From an alpha proteobacterium L41A (lineage in GTDB: Bacteria; Pseudomonadota; Alphaproteobacteria; Caulobacterales; Caulobacteraceae), in the NCBI GenBank assembly GCA_000335735.1, contig AMYY01000008.1, forward strand, positions 35,454 through 99,453: a stretch of 64,000 nt of DNA, written 5' to 3'. The translations under genes were made by a program, and so were the position numbers. Numbering within the stretch: the stretch's first letter is position 1; the number at the start of each line of letters is the position of its first letter. Below the pieces are notes generated by a model that was not told the DNA's origin, ran no database searches, and saw only the letters and a program-made list of their open reading frames with translations. Below are positions 26,981 through 36,383 of the stretch, in pieces.

Positions 26981-27009
26981 GTCATCCTCGGGCTTGACCC
27001 GAGGATGAC
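26981..27009. repeat. REP-like palindrome downstream of fabB
   Basis: A 12-bp perfect inverted repeat GTCATCCTCGGG / CCCGAGGATGAC around CTTGA. Palindromes of this sequence type are dispersed between genes in many alphaproteobacteria. There is no T run, so it is not a classical terminator. The rest of the 330-base gap to asd holds nothing I can assign. Confidence 0.75.
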
Positions 27010-27157
27010 GGGGCGGAAGCGAAATCGACGGCTTTATTGCGCAAGCGTGTCAGATATCAGGCTTGCTGTGTTGATTTTTCCGAGATCGGCCGTTTACACG
27101 ACCGTTTCTCGCCCTTAAGGAGCGTCGCCGTGACGCAGTGCCTGACCAAAGCGATGA

Positions 27158-28342
<1,185 letters not shown>

Positions 28343-28351
28343 CCGGCGAGG

Positions 28352-29095
28352 TCAGTCGTAGCGCACGCCGCTGAGATAGAGCCCGGTCGCGGGGGCGACG
28401 GGACCGCACCGCGCGCGGTCCTTCGCCTCCAGCGCGGCCTTGACGTCGTGGGCGCTCCAGCGACCCAGCCCCACCTCGACAAGGGTGCCGGCCATGGAGC
28501 GGACCTGACGGTGCAGGAAGCTGCGCGCCTGAAACACCAGATGCACCTCCTCGCCGAAGCGCGTGACGCGCGCCACGTCCAGCGACTTGACCGGCGACTT
28601 CGACTGGCAGGCCACGTCGCGGAAGGTGGTGAAGTCGTGATGGCCGACCAGCACCTGGGCCGCATGGTGCATGGCCTCGGCGTCCAGGGTCTTCTTGACG
28701 TGCCAGACCCGGTCCCGCTCCAGCACGGGCTGGGGGCGGCGGTTCAGGATGCGGTACAGATAGCCCCGGCCAGTCGCCGAGAACCGGGCGTGCCAGTCGG
28801 GATCAGGTGCGTATTCGGCCGACAGGATGCAGACGTCCTGGCGCACCAGATGGGCGTTCATGGCGTTCTGCACCGTATCGACGGGCCAGTCGCGGTCCAG
28901 ATCGGCATGAATGACCTGGGCCGTCGCATGGACCCCGGCGTCGGTGCGGCCGGCGGCGGCGATGCGGATTCGTTCGCCGGAGAAGCCGTGAATGGCCGCC
29001 TCCAGCGCGCCCTGCACCGTCGGTTGGCCATCCTGCGCCTGAAAGCCGTTGTAGGCCGTGCCGTCGTATTCGATCGTCAGCTTGTAGCGCGGCAT
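28352..29095 (-). CDS. truA: tRNA pseudouridine(38-40) synthase
   Basis: A 247-residue protein. The catalytic Asp is in [12 protein letters not shown] (about residue 52). The N-terminal [14 protein letters not shown] and the HHDFTTFRD segment are TruA landmarks. It modifies the anticodon stem of many tRNAs. Its ATG overlaps the fmt stop (TGATG), making it the last gene of the def-hyp-fmt-truA operon. Confidence 0.95.
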   Translation of the reverse strand: MPRYKLTIEYDGTAYNGFQAQDGQPTVQGALEAAIHGFSGERIRIAAAGRTDAGVHATAQVIHADLDRDWPVDTVQNAMNAHLVRQDVCILSAEYAPDPDWHARFSATGRGYLYRILNRRPQPVLERDRVWHVKKTLDAEAMHHAAQVLVGHHDFTTFRDVACQSKSPVKSLDVARVTRFGEEVHLVFQARSFLHRQVRSMAGTLVEVGLGRWSAHDVKAALEAKDRARCGPVAPATGLYLSGVRYD

Positions 29096-30018
29096 CAGCC
29101 GAGCACGGTCCCGGCCGGCAGGGCGAAGCCACGCAGCATCTCCTCGGCCGATTGCGCCGCCTTGCCTTCGCGCTGAACGCGGATCAGACGCACGGCGCCG
29201 TCGCCGCAGGCCACGGTCAGGGCGTCATCCAGCACGGATCCGGGCGCGCCGAATCCGTCCGCCAGACCCGACAGTAGCGCCTTGATCCGCACGGGGCCAG
29301 CCTCTGACGGGGCCTCGAACCAGGCGCCGGGGAAGGGCGACAGGCCTCGGATATGGGCGTCCACCTCGGCGGCCGGACGGGTCCAGTCGATCCGGGCTTC
29401 GGCGGGCGTGATCTTCTTGGCGTAGGTCGGCTCTCCGACCTGTTCGGACGGGCTGACGCCGCCCCGGTCGATGGCGGCCAGCGCGCGGGGCCACAGGCCC
29501 GCGCCGACATGGGCCATCCGTTCGGACAGGCTGGCGGCCGTGTCGTCGGGTAGAATGTCCATCAGTTCGCTGAGCAGGATGGGGCCTTCGTCCAGACCGA
29601 GGCTCATCTGCATGATCTGGACGCCAGTCTGTTTGTCGCCGGCCATGATGGCCCGCTGGATCGGGGCGGCCCCGCGCCAGCGCGGTAGCAGCGAGCCATG
29701 CAGGTTCAGACAGCCCAGGCGTGGCGCCTCCAGAACCTCGGTCTTAAGGATCTGACCGTAGGCGACGACGCAGGCCGCATCGAGATCCAGGCTTCTGAAG
29801 GTGTCGATCGCCTCGGCGTCCTTCAGGCTTTCGGGCGTGAAGACGGGCAGACCCATGGTCTCGGCGAAGGCGTGAACGGGCGACGGCGTCAGCTTCTGGC
29901 CCCGGCCCTTGGGGCGTGGCGGCTGTGAATAGACGGCGACGATCTCGTGACCCGAGGCGATCAGCTCGGCCAGGGACGGCACGGCGAAGTCGGGAGTTCC
30001 CATGAAGGCAAGGCGCAT
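29095..30018 (-). CDS. fmt: Methionyl-tRNA formyltransferase
   Basis: A 307-residue protein starting at ATG 30018, which has AAAGG 7 bases upstream; a GTG two codons earlier is closer. It has [15 protein letters not shown] at the start, [17 protein letters not shown] (about 108, the SLLPxxRG motif with catalytic Asn/His) and [17 protein letters not shown] (about 138). It formylates initiator Met-tRNA; peptide deformylase is encoded two genes upstream. Confidence 0.95.
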   Translation of the reverse strand: MRLAFMGTPDFAVPSLAELIASGHEIVAVYSQPPRPKGRGQKLTPSPVHAFAETMGLPVFTPESLKDAEAIDTFRSLDLDAACVVAYGQILKTEVLEAPRLGCLNLHGSLLPRWRGAAPIQRAIMAGDKQTGVQIMQMSLGLDEGPILLSELMDILPDDTAASLSERMAHVGAGLWPRALAAIDRGGVSPSEQVGEPTYAKKITPAEARIDWTRPAAEVDAHIRGLSPFPGAWFEAPSEAGPVRIKALLSGLADGFGAPGSVLDDALTVACGDGAVRLIRVQREGKAAQSAEEMLRGFALPAGTVLG

Positions 30019-30045
30019 GGGCACGCCTTTAGAACTTTAGGCGGC

Positions 30046-30324
30046 TTACTGCCAGCGGGTGAAGACGCCGCCGCCCTCGTCCCATTCGCCGCCCGCGTCC
30101 AGGGCGTCGTCGAAATCGAGCAGCCGGTCCAGCAGAAGGCCCGCCACCACGCCGAGCAAGGCCACGCCAGCCAGGGTGGCGACGCCGGCGACACCGACCT
30201 TCTGGCTGCGCGTCAGGCGACGACGGCCCGAGGCGTCGATGATCAGCGAGCGGCCGCGCGGAATGGACGGCGCGATCCGGCGCGCAGCGCGTTCGATACG
30301 TTCGGGGCGGACGATCTTGGTCAT
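30046..30324 (-). CDS. Small single-pass membrane protein between def and fmt
   Basis: A 92-residue protein. The N-terminal half is basic (RIERAARRIAPSIPRGRS). One membrane helix lies near 43-65 (VGVAGVATLAGVALLGVVAGLLL), followed by an acidic tail (DFDDALDAGGEWDEGG). Its ATG overlaps the def stop (TGATG), so it is translated with the operon. The location suggests a role near nascent-chain processing, but the function is unknown. Confidence 0.75.
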   Translation of the reverse strand: MTKIVRPERIERAARRIAPSIPRGRSLIIDASGRRRLTRSQKVGVAGVATLAGVALLGVVAGLLLDRLLDFDDALDAGGEWDEGGGVFTRWQ

Positions 30325-30899
30325 CAGGCGGCGATCCTGTCGCGAGCGGCTTTCTTGACCTTGGTCACTGCGCGGTCCCGCTTGAGACGCGACAGATGGT
30401 CGATGAAGAGCACGCCGTTAAGGTGGTCCATCTCGTGCTGGATGCAGACGGCGTAGAGACCCTCGGCCTCTTCCTCCACCGACTGACCGTCACGGTTCAG
30501 ATAGCGAATGCGGACGCGGGCCGGGCGTTCCACCTTGTCGAAATACTCAGGGATCGACAGGCAGCCTTCCTCATAGGTGTAGAGCTCGTCCGAGGTCCAC
30601 AGGATTTCCGGGTTGGCGAAGAAACGCGGGTTCTTGCGCGCCTCGGCGTTCTCGGCCGCCTCTTCCTCGGTCTCGCAGACCACGCCGTCCTTGTTGCCCA
30701 AGTCCATGACGATCACCCGGTCCAAGGCGCCGATCTGCACGGCGGCCAGGCCGATGCCCGGCGCGTCGTACATCGTCTCCAGCATGTCATCCATCAGGGC
30801 GCGGACGGCGTCGTCCACGGCCGCGACGGGCTTGGATACCTGCTTCAGGATCGCCAGGTCGGCGGCGTTGTCGATGGTGAGGATGCGTCGAATGGCCAT
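30324..30899 (-). CDS. def: Peptide deformylase
   Basis: A 191-residue protein, a little longer than the E. coli enzyme because of an acidic insert near residue 80 ([16 protein letters not shown]). The metal and catalytic motifs are complete: [10 protein letters not shown] (about 49), EGCLSIPE (about 105) and QHEMDHLNG (about 150). It removes the formyl group from nascent proteins. It is the first gene of the def-hyp-fmt-truA operon. Confidence 0.96.
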   Translation of the reverse strand: MAIRRILTIDNAADLAILKQVSKPVAAVDDAVRALMDDMLETMYDAPGIGLAAVQIGALDRVIVMDLGNKDGVVCETEEEAAENAEARKNPRFFANPEILWTSDELYTYEEGCLSIPEYFDKVERPARVRIRYLNRDGQSVEEEAEGLYAVCIQHEMDHLNGVLFIDHLSRLKRDRAVTKVKKAARDRIAA

Positions 30900-30956
30900 G
30901 GCCGGGACGTAGGCCCGCCCCGGCGCAAGGTCAAGATTTGCGCCTCTTGCCGCGCT

Positions 30957-31358
30957 TCACGCCTTGCCGGGCAGAGGACGAGGTTTGCGGTCCTTGTCGA
31001 TGGCGACATAGGTGAAGACGCCCTGGGTCACACGCACCGAAGCGGCCTGGGGCTGGCCCCGCGCCCGCTTCCACGCCTCGACCTGGACGCGGATGGAGGT
31101 GCGGCCCGAGCCGATGACGTGGGCGTAGATGCTGACCTCGTCGCCGACCGAGACCGGCTGGTGAAAGACCATGCCGTCCAGCGCCACGGTGGCGCAGCGC
31201 CCGCAGGCCAGTTCGAACGCCGGGGTCGCGCCCGCAAGGTCCATCTGCGCCAGCAGCCAGCCGCCGAAGATGTCGCCCTCGGGGTTGGTGTCGGCGGGCA
31301 TGGCGATGATGCGACCGACGGGCTGGAATTCCGGAGGCTGTTCGGGGGCGTCGGACAT
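30957..31358 (-). CDS. Acyl-CoA thioesterase, YciA-like hotdog fold
   Basis: A 133-residue protein from ATG 31358. The frame is open further upstream, but that part is unlike protein. It carries RIIAMPADTNPEGDIFGGWLLAQMD (about 17-40) with the N-P-x-G-D-I-F-G-G-W motif of YciA/BACH thioesterases, and SVGDEVSIYAHVIGSGRTSI. These enzymes hydrolyse acyl-CoA to acid and CoA in the cytoplasm. Substrate length is not predictable. Confidence 0.92.
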   Translation of the reverse strand: MSDAPEQPPEFQPVGRIIAMPADTNPEGDIFGGWLLAQMDLAGATPAFELACGRCATVALDGMVFHQPVSVGDEVSIYAHVIGSGRTSIRVQVEAWKRARGQPQAASVRVTQGVFTYVAIDKDRKPRPLPGKA

Positions 31359-31390
31359 GGAGGGGCCTGCAGTTCGGGGAGGCGGGCTCT

Positions 31391-31969
31391 CTAGCGCGGC
31401 TTCCGCGGATTGTCGCCCTTGAGCGCCTTGGGAGCTGCGGGCTCTGGCATGGACAGGGTCAGACGGCTTGTTTTGCCGCCTTGCGCATCGCATATGGCGC
31501 GCCAGGCGGCGCCTAGCTCCATGGCGGTCAGCAGATGTTCCTGCGTGAGGACGGTGCGTCGAGATGCCCGCAAGGTCGCGACATCGGCCATCAGACGCGC
31601 AGCGGCCTGAACATCCTCGCGGTCCGACCTCGCGCCCAAATCCTCCAGCCGGGCGAAGCGCCACCCCTGTTCGGGCGGATAGCGCAGGGCCAGGGCGAAG
31701 CGTTCGGACGGTTCAATCTGGCGGGCCATGAAAATCCAGTCCGCCGTGTCGGGATCGCGACGATAGTGGCCCGGCTGGGTGGGCAGGCCGGCCTGGGCGT
31801 AGATATCCAGCGCCCCGGCTTCGATTTCCGCCAAGGCCAGGCTCAAGGCGTCAGGTTCTTCTGGCTCCAGCTCGGTCGGCCGCTCGAACGGGTCGGTCGT
31901 GTCCTCGGCAGGCGCAGCCGGGGACTTGCGTGAAAACAGTCCCGAAAGCAGCGCCCGGCGTCTGGCCAT
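31391..31969 (-). CDS. Hypothetical protein, 192 residues
   Basis: Begins with a basic stretch (MARRRALLSGLFSRKS), then an acidic Pro/Glu-rich linker, then a compact region around residues 65-160 (PGHYRRDPDTADWIFMARQI, EQGWRFARLEDLGAR). It lies 4 bases after the stop of the export lipoprotein gene (31974), so it may be its cotranscribed partner. No family recognised. Confidence 0.65.
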   Translation of the reverse strand: MARRRALLSGLFSRKSPAAPAEDTTDPFERPTELEPEEPDALSLALAEIEAGALDIYAQAGLPTQPGHYRRDPDTADWIFMARQIEPSERFALALRYPPEQGWRFARLEDLGARSDREDVQAAARLMADVATLRASRRTVLTQEHLLTAMELGAAWRAICDAQGGKTSRLTLSMPEPAAPKALKGDNPRKPR

Positions 31970-31973
31970 GACG

Positions 31974-33143
31974 TCAGCGATTCAGCGTGCTTGTCACCGA
32001 CACGTCATAGACGACGCGGGTCAGGCTCTGAACGACCTCGAAGAACTTGCGCATCTCCGCGGCGCCGGCCAGGGGCACATAGATCACGTCCTCGGGCATG
32101 ACCTCCATGTTGGTGGCGGCGAAGACATTAGCGGCGTCGCTAAAGTCCAGTTCGTAGACCACAGGCACCCCGCGGGGCGTGGCGGGCTGGCTGATACCCA
32201 ACGCCTGGGCCACCTCGGGGCGTTCGAAGCGGAAGATCAGAACGCGACGCGCATTGGCTGTCTCGGTATTCAAACCTCCGACCTTGGACAGGGCGCCGGT
32301 CAGGGTCACGGGACCGGCCGGCATATCGACCTGCGCGACGGCGTTCAGACCGCCAAAGGTCGAGAAACGGCGGGGCTTGTACTGAACATTGACCACGTCG
32401 CCGCGCTGCAGACGCACGTTCTCGCCGAACTCGGTCGTCACCGCCGACAGGGGCGCGGTGTACGTGCGGCCCTCGCGTTGGATCGAGATGGTCAGGTCGT
32501 CAGTTGAGCGGGCCGAGCCGCCCGCCGCCGCGATCACGTCCAGGATGCGGTCGCTGTTGACGCCCAGCGGCGCACGACCGGGCTGGCGCACGTCGCCCAG
32601 GACGTTGACCGTGTTGGAGGCGTTGTCGGCGATGGACACCAGAACCTGCGGATTAGCGACCTTGCCGACCAGTGCGCGCCGGATCGCCGCCGCCGCCTGG
32701 GTGGAGGTCAGACCCTGAACGCGAACCTGCCCGCCGAAGGGAATGGTCACTGAGCCTGATCGATCGACCGTCGCTCCCGGCAGCGCCTGGTTGCCGCCAG
32801 ACAAAGTCGCGGCTTTCGAACCCGATGTCGAACCTGATCCCAGGGCTCCGCCGAACAGCGACCCCGAGGGATCGAAGATCGAAATAGCCAGACTGTCGCC
32901 TTCGCCAATTACGTCAGCGGGTTGGTCGCTCGATCCTGCAGCCAAGCTGCCGAAGAACTGCGGCGGGACCTGCTTCATTCGCTCGGTGGCTTCGAATGTC
33001 AGCGGCACCAGCGCATAGCTGCCCAGAGCCGAGGCGGTCGTGGCCCCGGCGTTGACAGAGGCGCCCGACGGCCCGTCGCGCGGCAGAGTGGAGCAGCCGC
33101 CGAGAATGGCGACAATGGCAAGCGGCAGAATGGTGCGCGTCAT
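31974..33143 (-). CDS. Wza-type polysaccharide export lipoprotein
   Basis: A 389-residue protein. The lipoprotein signal ends in ILGGCST (about residue 17). A polysaccharide export (Poly_export) domain starts near 80 (DVIGEGDSLAISIFDPSG) and includes VTIPFGGQVRVQGLT. SLBB domains follow (VNVLGDVRQPGRAPLGVN, NVQYKPRRFSTFGGLN). It forms the outer-membrane channel for capsule or exopolysaccharide. The usual Wzc-like kinase/copolymerase is not in the window. It sits downstream of the GT4 glycosyltransferase and the KpsF gene on the same strand. Confidence 0.93.
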   Translation of the reverse strand: MTRTILPLAIVAILGGCSTLPRDGPSGASVNAGATTASALGSYALVPLTFEATERMKQVPPQFFGSLAAGSSDQPADVIGEGDSLAISIFDPSGSLFGGALGSGSTSGSKAATLSGGNQALPGATVDRSGSVTIPFGGQVRVQGLTSTQAAAAIRRALVGKVANPQVLVSIADNASNTVNVLGDVRQPGRAPLGVNSDRILDVIAAAGGSARSTDDLTISIQREGRTYTAPLSAVTTEFGENVRLQRGDVVNVQYKPRRFSTFGGLNAVAQVDMPAGPVTLTGALSKVGGLNTETANARRVLIFRFERPEVAQALGISQPATPRGVPVVYELDFSDAANVFAATNMEVMPEDVIYVPLAGAAEMRKFFEVVQSLTRVVYDVSVTSTLNR

Positions 33144-33173
33144 GAAGCTGGATAGCCTTTGTTCGCGGATTGA

Positions 33174-34457
33174 TTACAAGCCTTTGACCGCGCTCGCCAG
33201 TGGCGAAACGGGCTTAAGGCTGATGGCGTCGGCGACGGTGCGGAAATGCTCAGACCAGGACGGCGCATGGTAGGGGGGCGACGGTATCGGCGCCGCCTTG
33301 GTCGCGCGCTCGACGGCGGTCAGCCAACCCAGGCCATCGAGCGGATCGATCAGTTCGGCGTTTGGCGTCAATTCGCGGTGGGGCGGGATGTCGGAGGCGA
33401 TCAGCGACAGACCCATGGCGCAGGCCTCGACAGCCGGAAGGTCGAAGCCTTCGACGGACGACGGGGCAAGCACGGCGCGCGCGCCGCGCATCAACCGCGC
33501 CAGCATGACGTCGGACAGATTGGAGGCCTGGTGAACGACCCCTTGCAGATTGGGCGAGCGCTGCAGGTGGTCCAGCACCGCCTCGTTCTCCCAGCCATAG
33601 CGGCCAATCAGCACCAAGGACGGCGTCTGATCGCCCATCCGTTCTTCCAGTCGTCGCCATGCTGTCAGAAGCAGAGCCAGATTCTTGCGCGCCTCGATCG
33701 TGCCGACATGGACGAAATAGGGGCGGAGCGCCGTGATGGCGTCGCCGGCGACGAAGGCCGGCTCTAGCCCGAGGTGCGCGACGTGGACCGGCGGCAGTGG
33801 CAGGCCTTCGCGCTCGGCGAACGTCCGGAGTTCATCGCCGGTGTAGGCGGAGTTGACGATGATCCGGCTGGCCAGACGCAGGGTGTTTGATACTCGCGCA
33901 TGGTGTTTGTCGCCGTCGCCGGGTCGGCAGAACTCAGGATGGGTGACGGGGATCAGATCGTGCAGCAGCACGACGCGCTCGATCCCTGCGGCTTTCAGAT
34001 CTTCGAGCGCCGTCGGCTCATACAGGGTCGTGTGACCGACGGTCAGATATAGGTCCGCCGCCGGCAGCGGGGCGGCGTGGCGCAAACGGAAGAACTGCTT
34101 GAATACCCGCGTCTTGTCTGCGGGCTTTTCCTTAGCGGCGGCAGGAGGTGCGGATAACACCGAGGCGGCCGGCCGGCGTTCCGCGGTCAGGGCGGCGAGC
34201 AGCCGCTGTTCGTGGGCGAGATCGGCGGCCGTGCTGGCGGCGCCGTTCCACTTGGCGCGCAGGTCGGCCACGAAACGCCGGAACCAGCCGATCTCGACGG
34301 CGACCAGCCGGTTCTTTCGGCCACGCACTGGGATGGTCGTGACATCAGGCGAGGCCAACAGCCATTCGGCATAGGCCAGACACACCCGGTCCACACCCGT
34401 CGGCGCCGAGCGGTCGGCGCGGCTCATCAGCCGGCTGGCGTCGTAAAGAACACGCAT
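33174..34457 (-). CDS. GT4-family glycosyltransferase
   Basis: A 427-residue protein from ATG 34457 (MRVLYDASRLMSRADRSAPTG). The frame stays open far upstream, but only in shadow of the kpsF gene. The C-terminal GT-B domain has YFVHVGTIEARKNLALLLTAW (about 240) and the donor-binding VLAPSSVEGFDLPAVEACAMG (about 340, the E-x7-E motif). It transfers a sugar from a nucleotide donor, probably in polysaccharide assembly with the adjacent genes. It starts 2 bases after the kpsF stop. Confidence 0.92.
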   Translation of the reverse strand: MRVLYDASRLMSRADRSAPTGVDRVCLAYAEWLLASPDVTTIPVRGRKNRLVAVEIGWFRRFVADLRAKWNGAASTAADLAHEQRLLAALTAERRPAASVLSAPPAAAKEKPADKTRVFKQFFRLRHAAPLPAADLYLTVGHTTLYEPTALEDLKAAGIERVVLLHDLIPVTHPEFCRPGDGDKHHARVSNTLRLASRIIVNSAYTGDELRTFAEREGLPLPPVHVAHLGLEPAFVAGDAITALRPYFVHVGTIEARKNLALLLTAWRRLEERMGDQTPSLVLIGRYGWENEAVLDHLQRSPNLQGVVHQASNLSDVMLARLMRGARAVLAPSSVEGFDLPAVEACAMGLSLIASDIPPHRELTPNAELIDPLDGLGWLTAVERATKAAPIPSPPYHAPSWSEHFRTVADAISLKPVSPLASAVKGL

Positions 34458-34459
34458 GA

Positions 34460-35452
34460 TCAGGCGACGTAACCCGCCTGCATCAGTTCGGCGATATGGA
34501 CGATGGCCGTGGGTTTGCCGTCCTCGACCACGAACAGATTGGCGATCTTGTTGGCGGTCAACAGATCGACGACGTCGCTCATGCGCGCATCCGGATCCAC
34601 GGTGATGGGGTTGGCGCCCATGATATCGGCCGCTGTCAGATGGGTGGTGTCGCGCTGGAAGGCCCGGCGCAGGTCGCCGTCGGTGACGATGCCTGCGAGC
34701 GCGCCATCCGCTTCGAGCACGGCCACCGCGCCCTTTCGACCTTCGGTGATCGCCGAGACCACGTCGCCGAAGCTGGCGTTCAACGGCACGCTGGCAGGTG
34801 CCGCAGCATTGTCGCCCATCCATTCGCGCACGCTTTGCAGGCTCATGCCCAAGGCGCCGCCGGGGTGGTGCAGGCCGAAGTCCATGGCCGTGAACTTGCG
34901 ACGATCCATCAGCACCATGGCCAAGGCGTCGCCAAGGGCCAGGGTCATCAGGGTCGAGGTGGTGGGTGCCAAGCCGTTGGGGCAGGCCTCGGCGACCTTC
35001 GGCATGGTTAGGCAGACCGCCGCGTTGCGGCCCAGGAAGCTGGTCGGCCGCTGGGTGATGGCGATCACCGGGATGCCGTTGCGCTGGCAATAGATCAGGG
35101 GATCACGGAGCTCGCGACTCTCGCCCGAGTTGGAAATGGCCAGCACCGTCACATCGGGACGCAACATCCCCAGATCGCCGTGGCTCATTTCGGCGGGGTG
35201 AACGAAGAAGGCGTTGGTGCCGGTGGAGGCCAGGGTGGCGGCGATCTTGCCGCCGATATGGCCCGACTTGCCCATGCCGGTGACGACGACATAGCCCGGT
35301 CGGCTCATAATGACATCGACCGCGCGCGCCAGCGAAACGTCGATCGAGCGTTCCAAAGCCTCCAGCGCTTCGATGTTCAGTCGCATGACCTCGCGGGCGT
35401 GGTCGGTCATCACGGCGATGTCGTCGGGGGACGAGTGAGCGATCTCGGTCAT
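34460..35452 (-). CDS. KpsF/GutQ (KdsD)-family arabinose-5-phosphate isomerase
   Basis: A 330-residue protein from ATG 35452 with AGGAAACA just upstream; 36 further upstream codons are read as noise. The SIS domain spans about 20-170 (VVTGMGKSGHIGGKIAATLASTGT, ISNSGESREL, HHPGGALG near 175). Two CBS domains follow in the last 120 residues (GIVTDGDLRRAF, NLFVVEDGKPTAIVHIAEL). It makes arabinose-5-phosphate, the precursor of Kdo for LPS or capsule. It leads the three-gene polysaccharide run. Confidence 0.92.
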   Translation of the reverse strand: MTEIAHSSPDDIAVMTDHAREVMRLNIEALEALERSIDVSLARAVDVIMSRPGYVVVTGMGKSGHIGGKIAATLASTGTNAFFVHPAEMSHGDLGMLRPDVTVLAISNSGESRELRDPLIYCQRNGIPVIAITQRPTSFLGRNAAVCLTMPKVAEACPNGLAPTTSTLMTLALGDALAMVLMDRRKFTAMDFGLHHPGGALGMSLQSVREWMGDNAAAPASVPLNASFGDVVSAITEGRKGAVAVLEADGALAGIVTDGDLRRAFQRDTTHLTAADIMGANPITVDPDARMSDVVDLLTANKIANLFVVEDGKPTAIVHIAELMQAGYVA

Positions 35453-35620
35453 TGTTTCCTGGCCCGCAACCGGGCTCTCCTTCTTTGACGAGCGCGACGC
35501 GCCATGAGTGCGTTTCGCGCGCCGCCTCCCTTTCAGACGACTTTGTCGGTTTCTGGTCAACCTTTGCCGCTCTGGCGCGTTACGCCGACCGGGGAACTAA
35601 AACAAAGAGTTTGATCGTCA

Positions 35621-36379
35621 ATGCCGTCTCATGCCGGAGCCGTTTCGCTATTGCTCCCGACACCGCCCGTCGTCGCCGACGGGATCGCCCTGTTCCTGGA
35701 CATGGACGGCGTCCTGGCGCCGATGGCCCCGACGCCCGACGCCGTCGTGCCGACCGCGCGTCGTACGGCGGCGCTGAAGGCGGTCGAGGCGCGGCTTGCA
35801 GGCCGCGTCGCGATCGTCAGCGGCCGCACGATCGCCGAGATCGACCGCATTTCCGATCATGCCCTTGTCTCGGGCTCGGGCGTGCATGGCCTGGAGCGGC
35901 GTCTGAAGGACGGCTCCATTGAACGCAAGACGCCCGACGCCGGCGTCGCCCAGGCGCTGGACGCGTTCGAGGAGTTCGCCGCCGATCGCCCCGGCGTGAT
36001 CGTCGAGGACAAGGGCGTATCCGTCGGTTTGCACTATCGTCAGGCGCCGGATGAAGCCGGCGCCGCCAAGGGGCTGGCGGCCGAGCTTCAAGCCGAAACG
36101 GGACTGACGCTCCAACCCGGTCATATGGTGCTGGAGCTGAAGACGCCCGGCGCCGACAAGGGCACGGCCGTCACGGCCTTTATGCAGGAGGCGCCGTTCA
36201 AGGGCGCCGTCCCGGTCATGCTGGGCGATGACCTCACCGACGAATATGGGTTTGAGGCTGCGGCGGCGCTGGGCGGATACGGCGTGCTGGTCGGACCCGA
36301 GCGCGAGACGGCGGCGCGTTACCGGCTGGACGATGTGGACGCCGTGCTCACCTGGCTTGAAGCCGTAGCGAAGGCCTGA
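35621..36379 (+). CDS. otsB: Trehalose-6-phosphate phosphatase
   Basis: A 252-residue HAD-fold protein. The nucleophile motif LFLDMDGVLAPM is at about 25, motif II VSGRTIAEID at about 67 and the last motif GDDLTDEYGFEAA at about 205. These are the standard T6P phosphatase positions. It dephosphorylates trehalose-6-phosphate from OtsA. It is first in the otsB-GH15-otsA cluster. Confidence 0.95.
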   Translation: MPSHAGAVSLLLPTPPVVADGIALFLDMDGVLAPMAPTPDAVVPTARRTAALKAVEARLAGRVAIVSGRTIAEIDRISDHALVSGSGVHGLERRLKDGSIERKTPDAGVAQALDAFEEFAADRPGVIVEDKGVSVGLHYRQAPDEAGAAKGLAAELQAETGLTLQPGHMVLELKTPGADKGTAVTAFMQEAPFKGAVPVMLGDDLTDEYGFEAAAALGGYGVLVGPERETAARYRLDDVDAVLTWLEAVAKA

Positions 36380-36383
36380 ACCG

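Noticed and set aside
33174..35090. Long extension of the glycosyltransferase frame upstream into kpsF
   Set aside because: The part above 34457 lies in the wrong frame of the KpsF gene and is low-complexity; the family start MRVLYDAS fits 34457.
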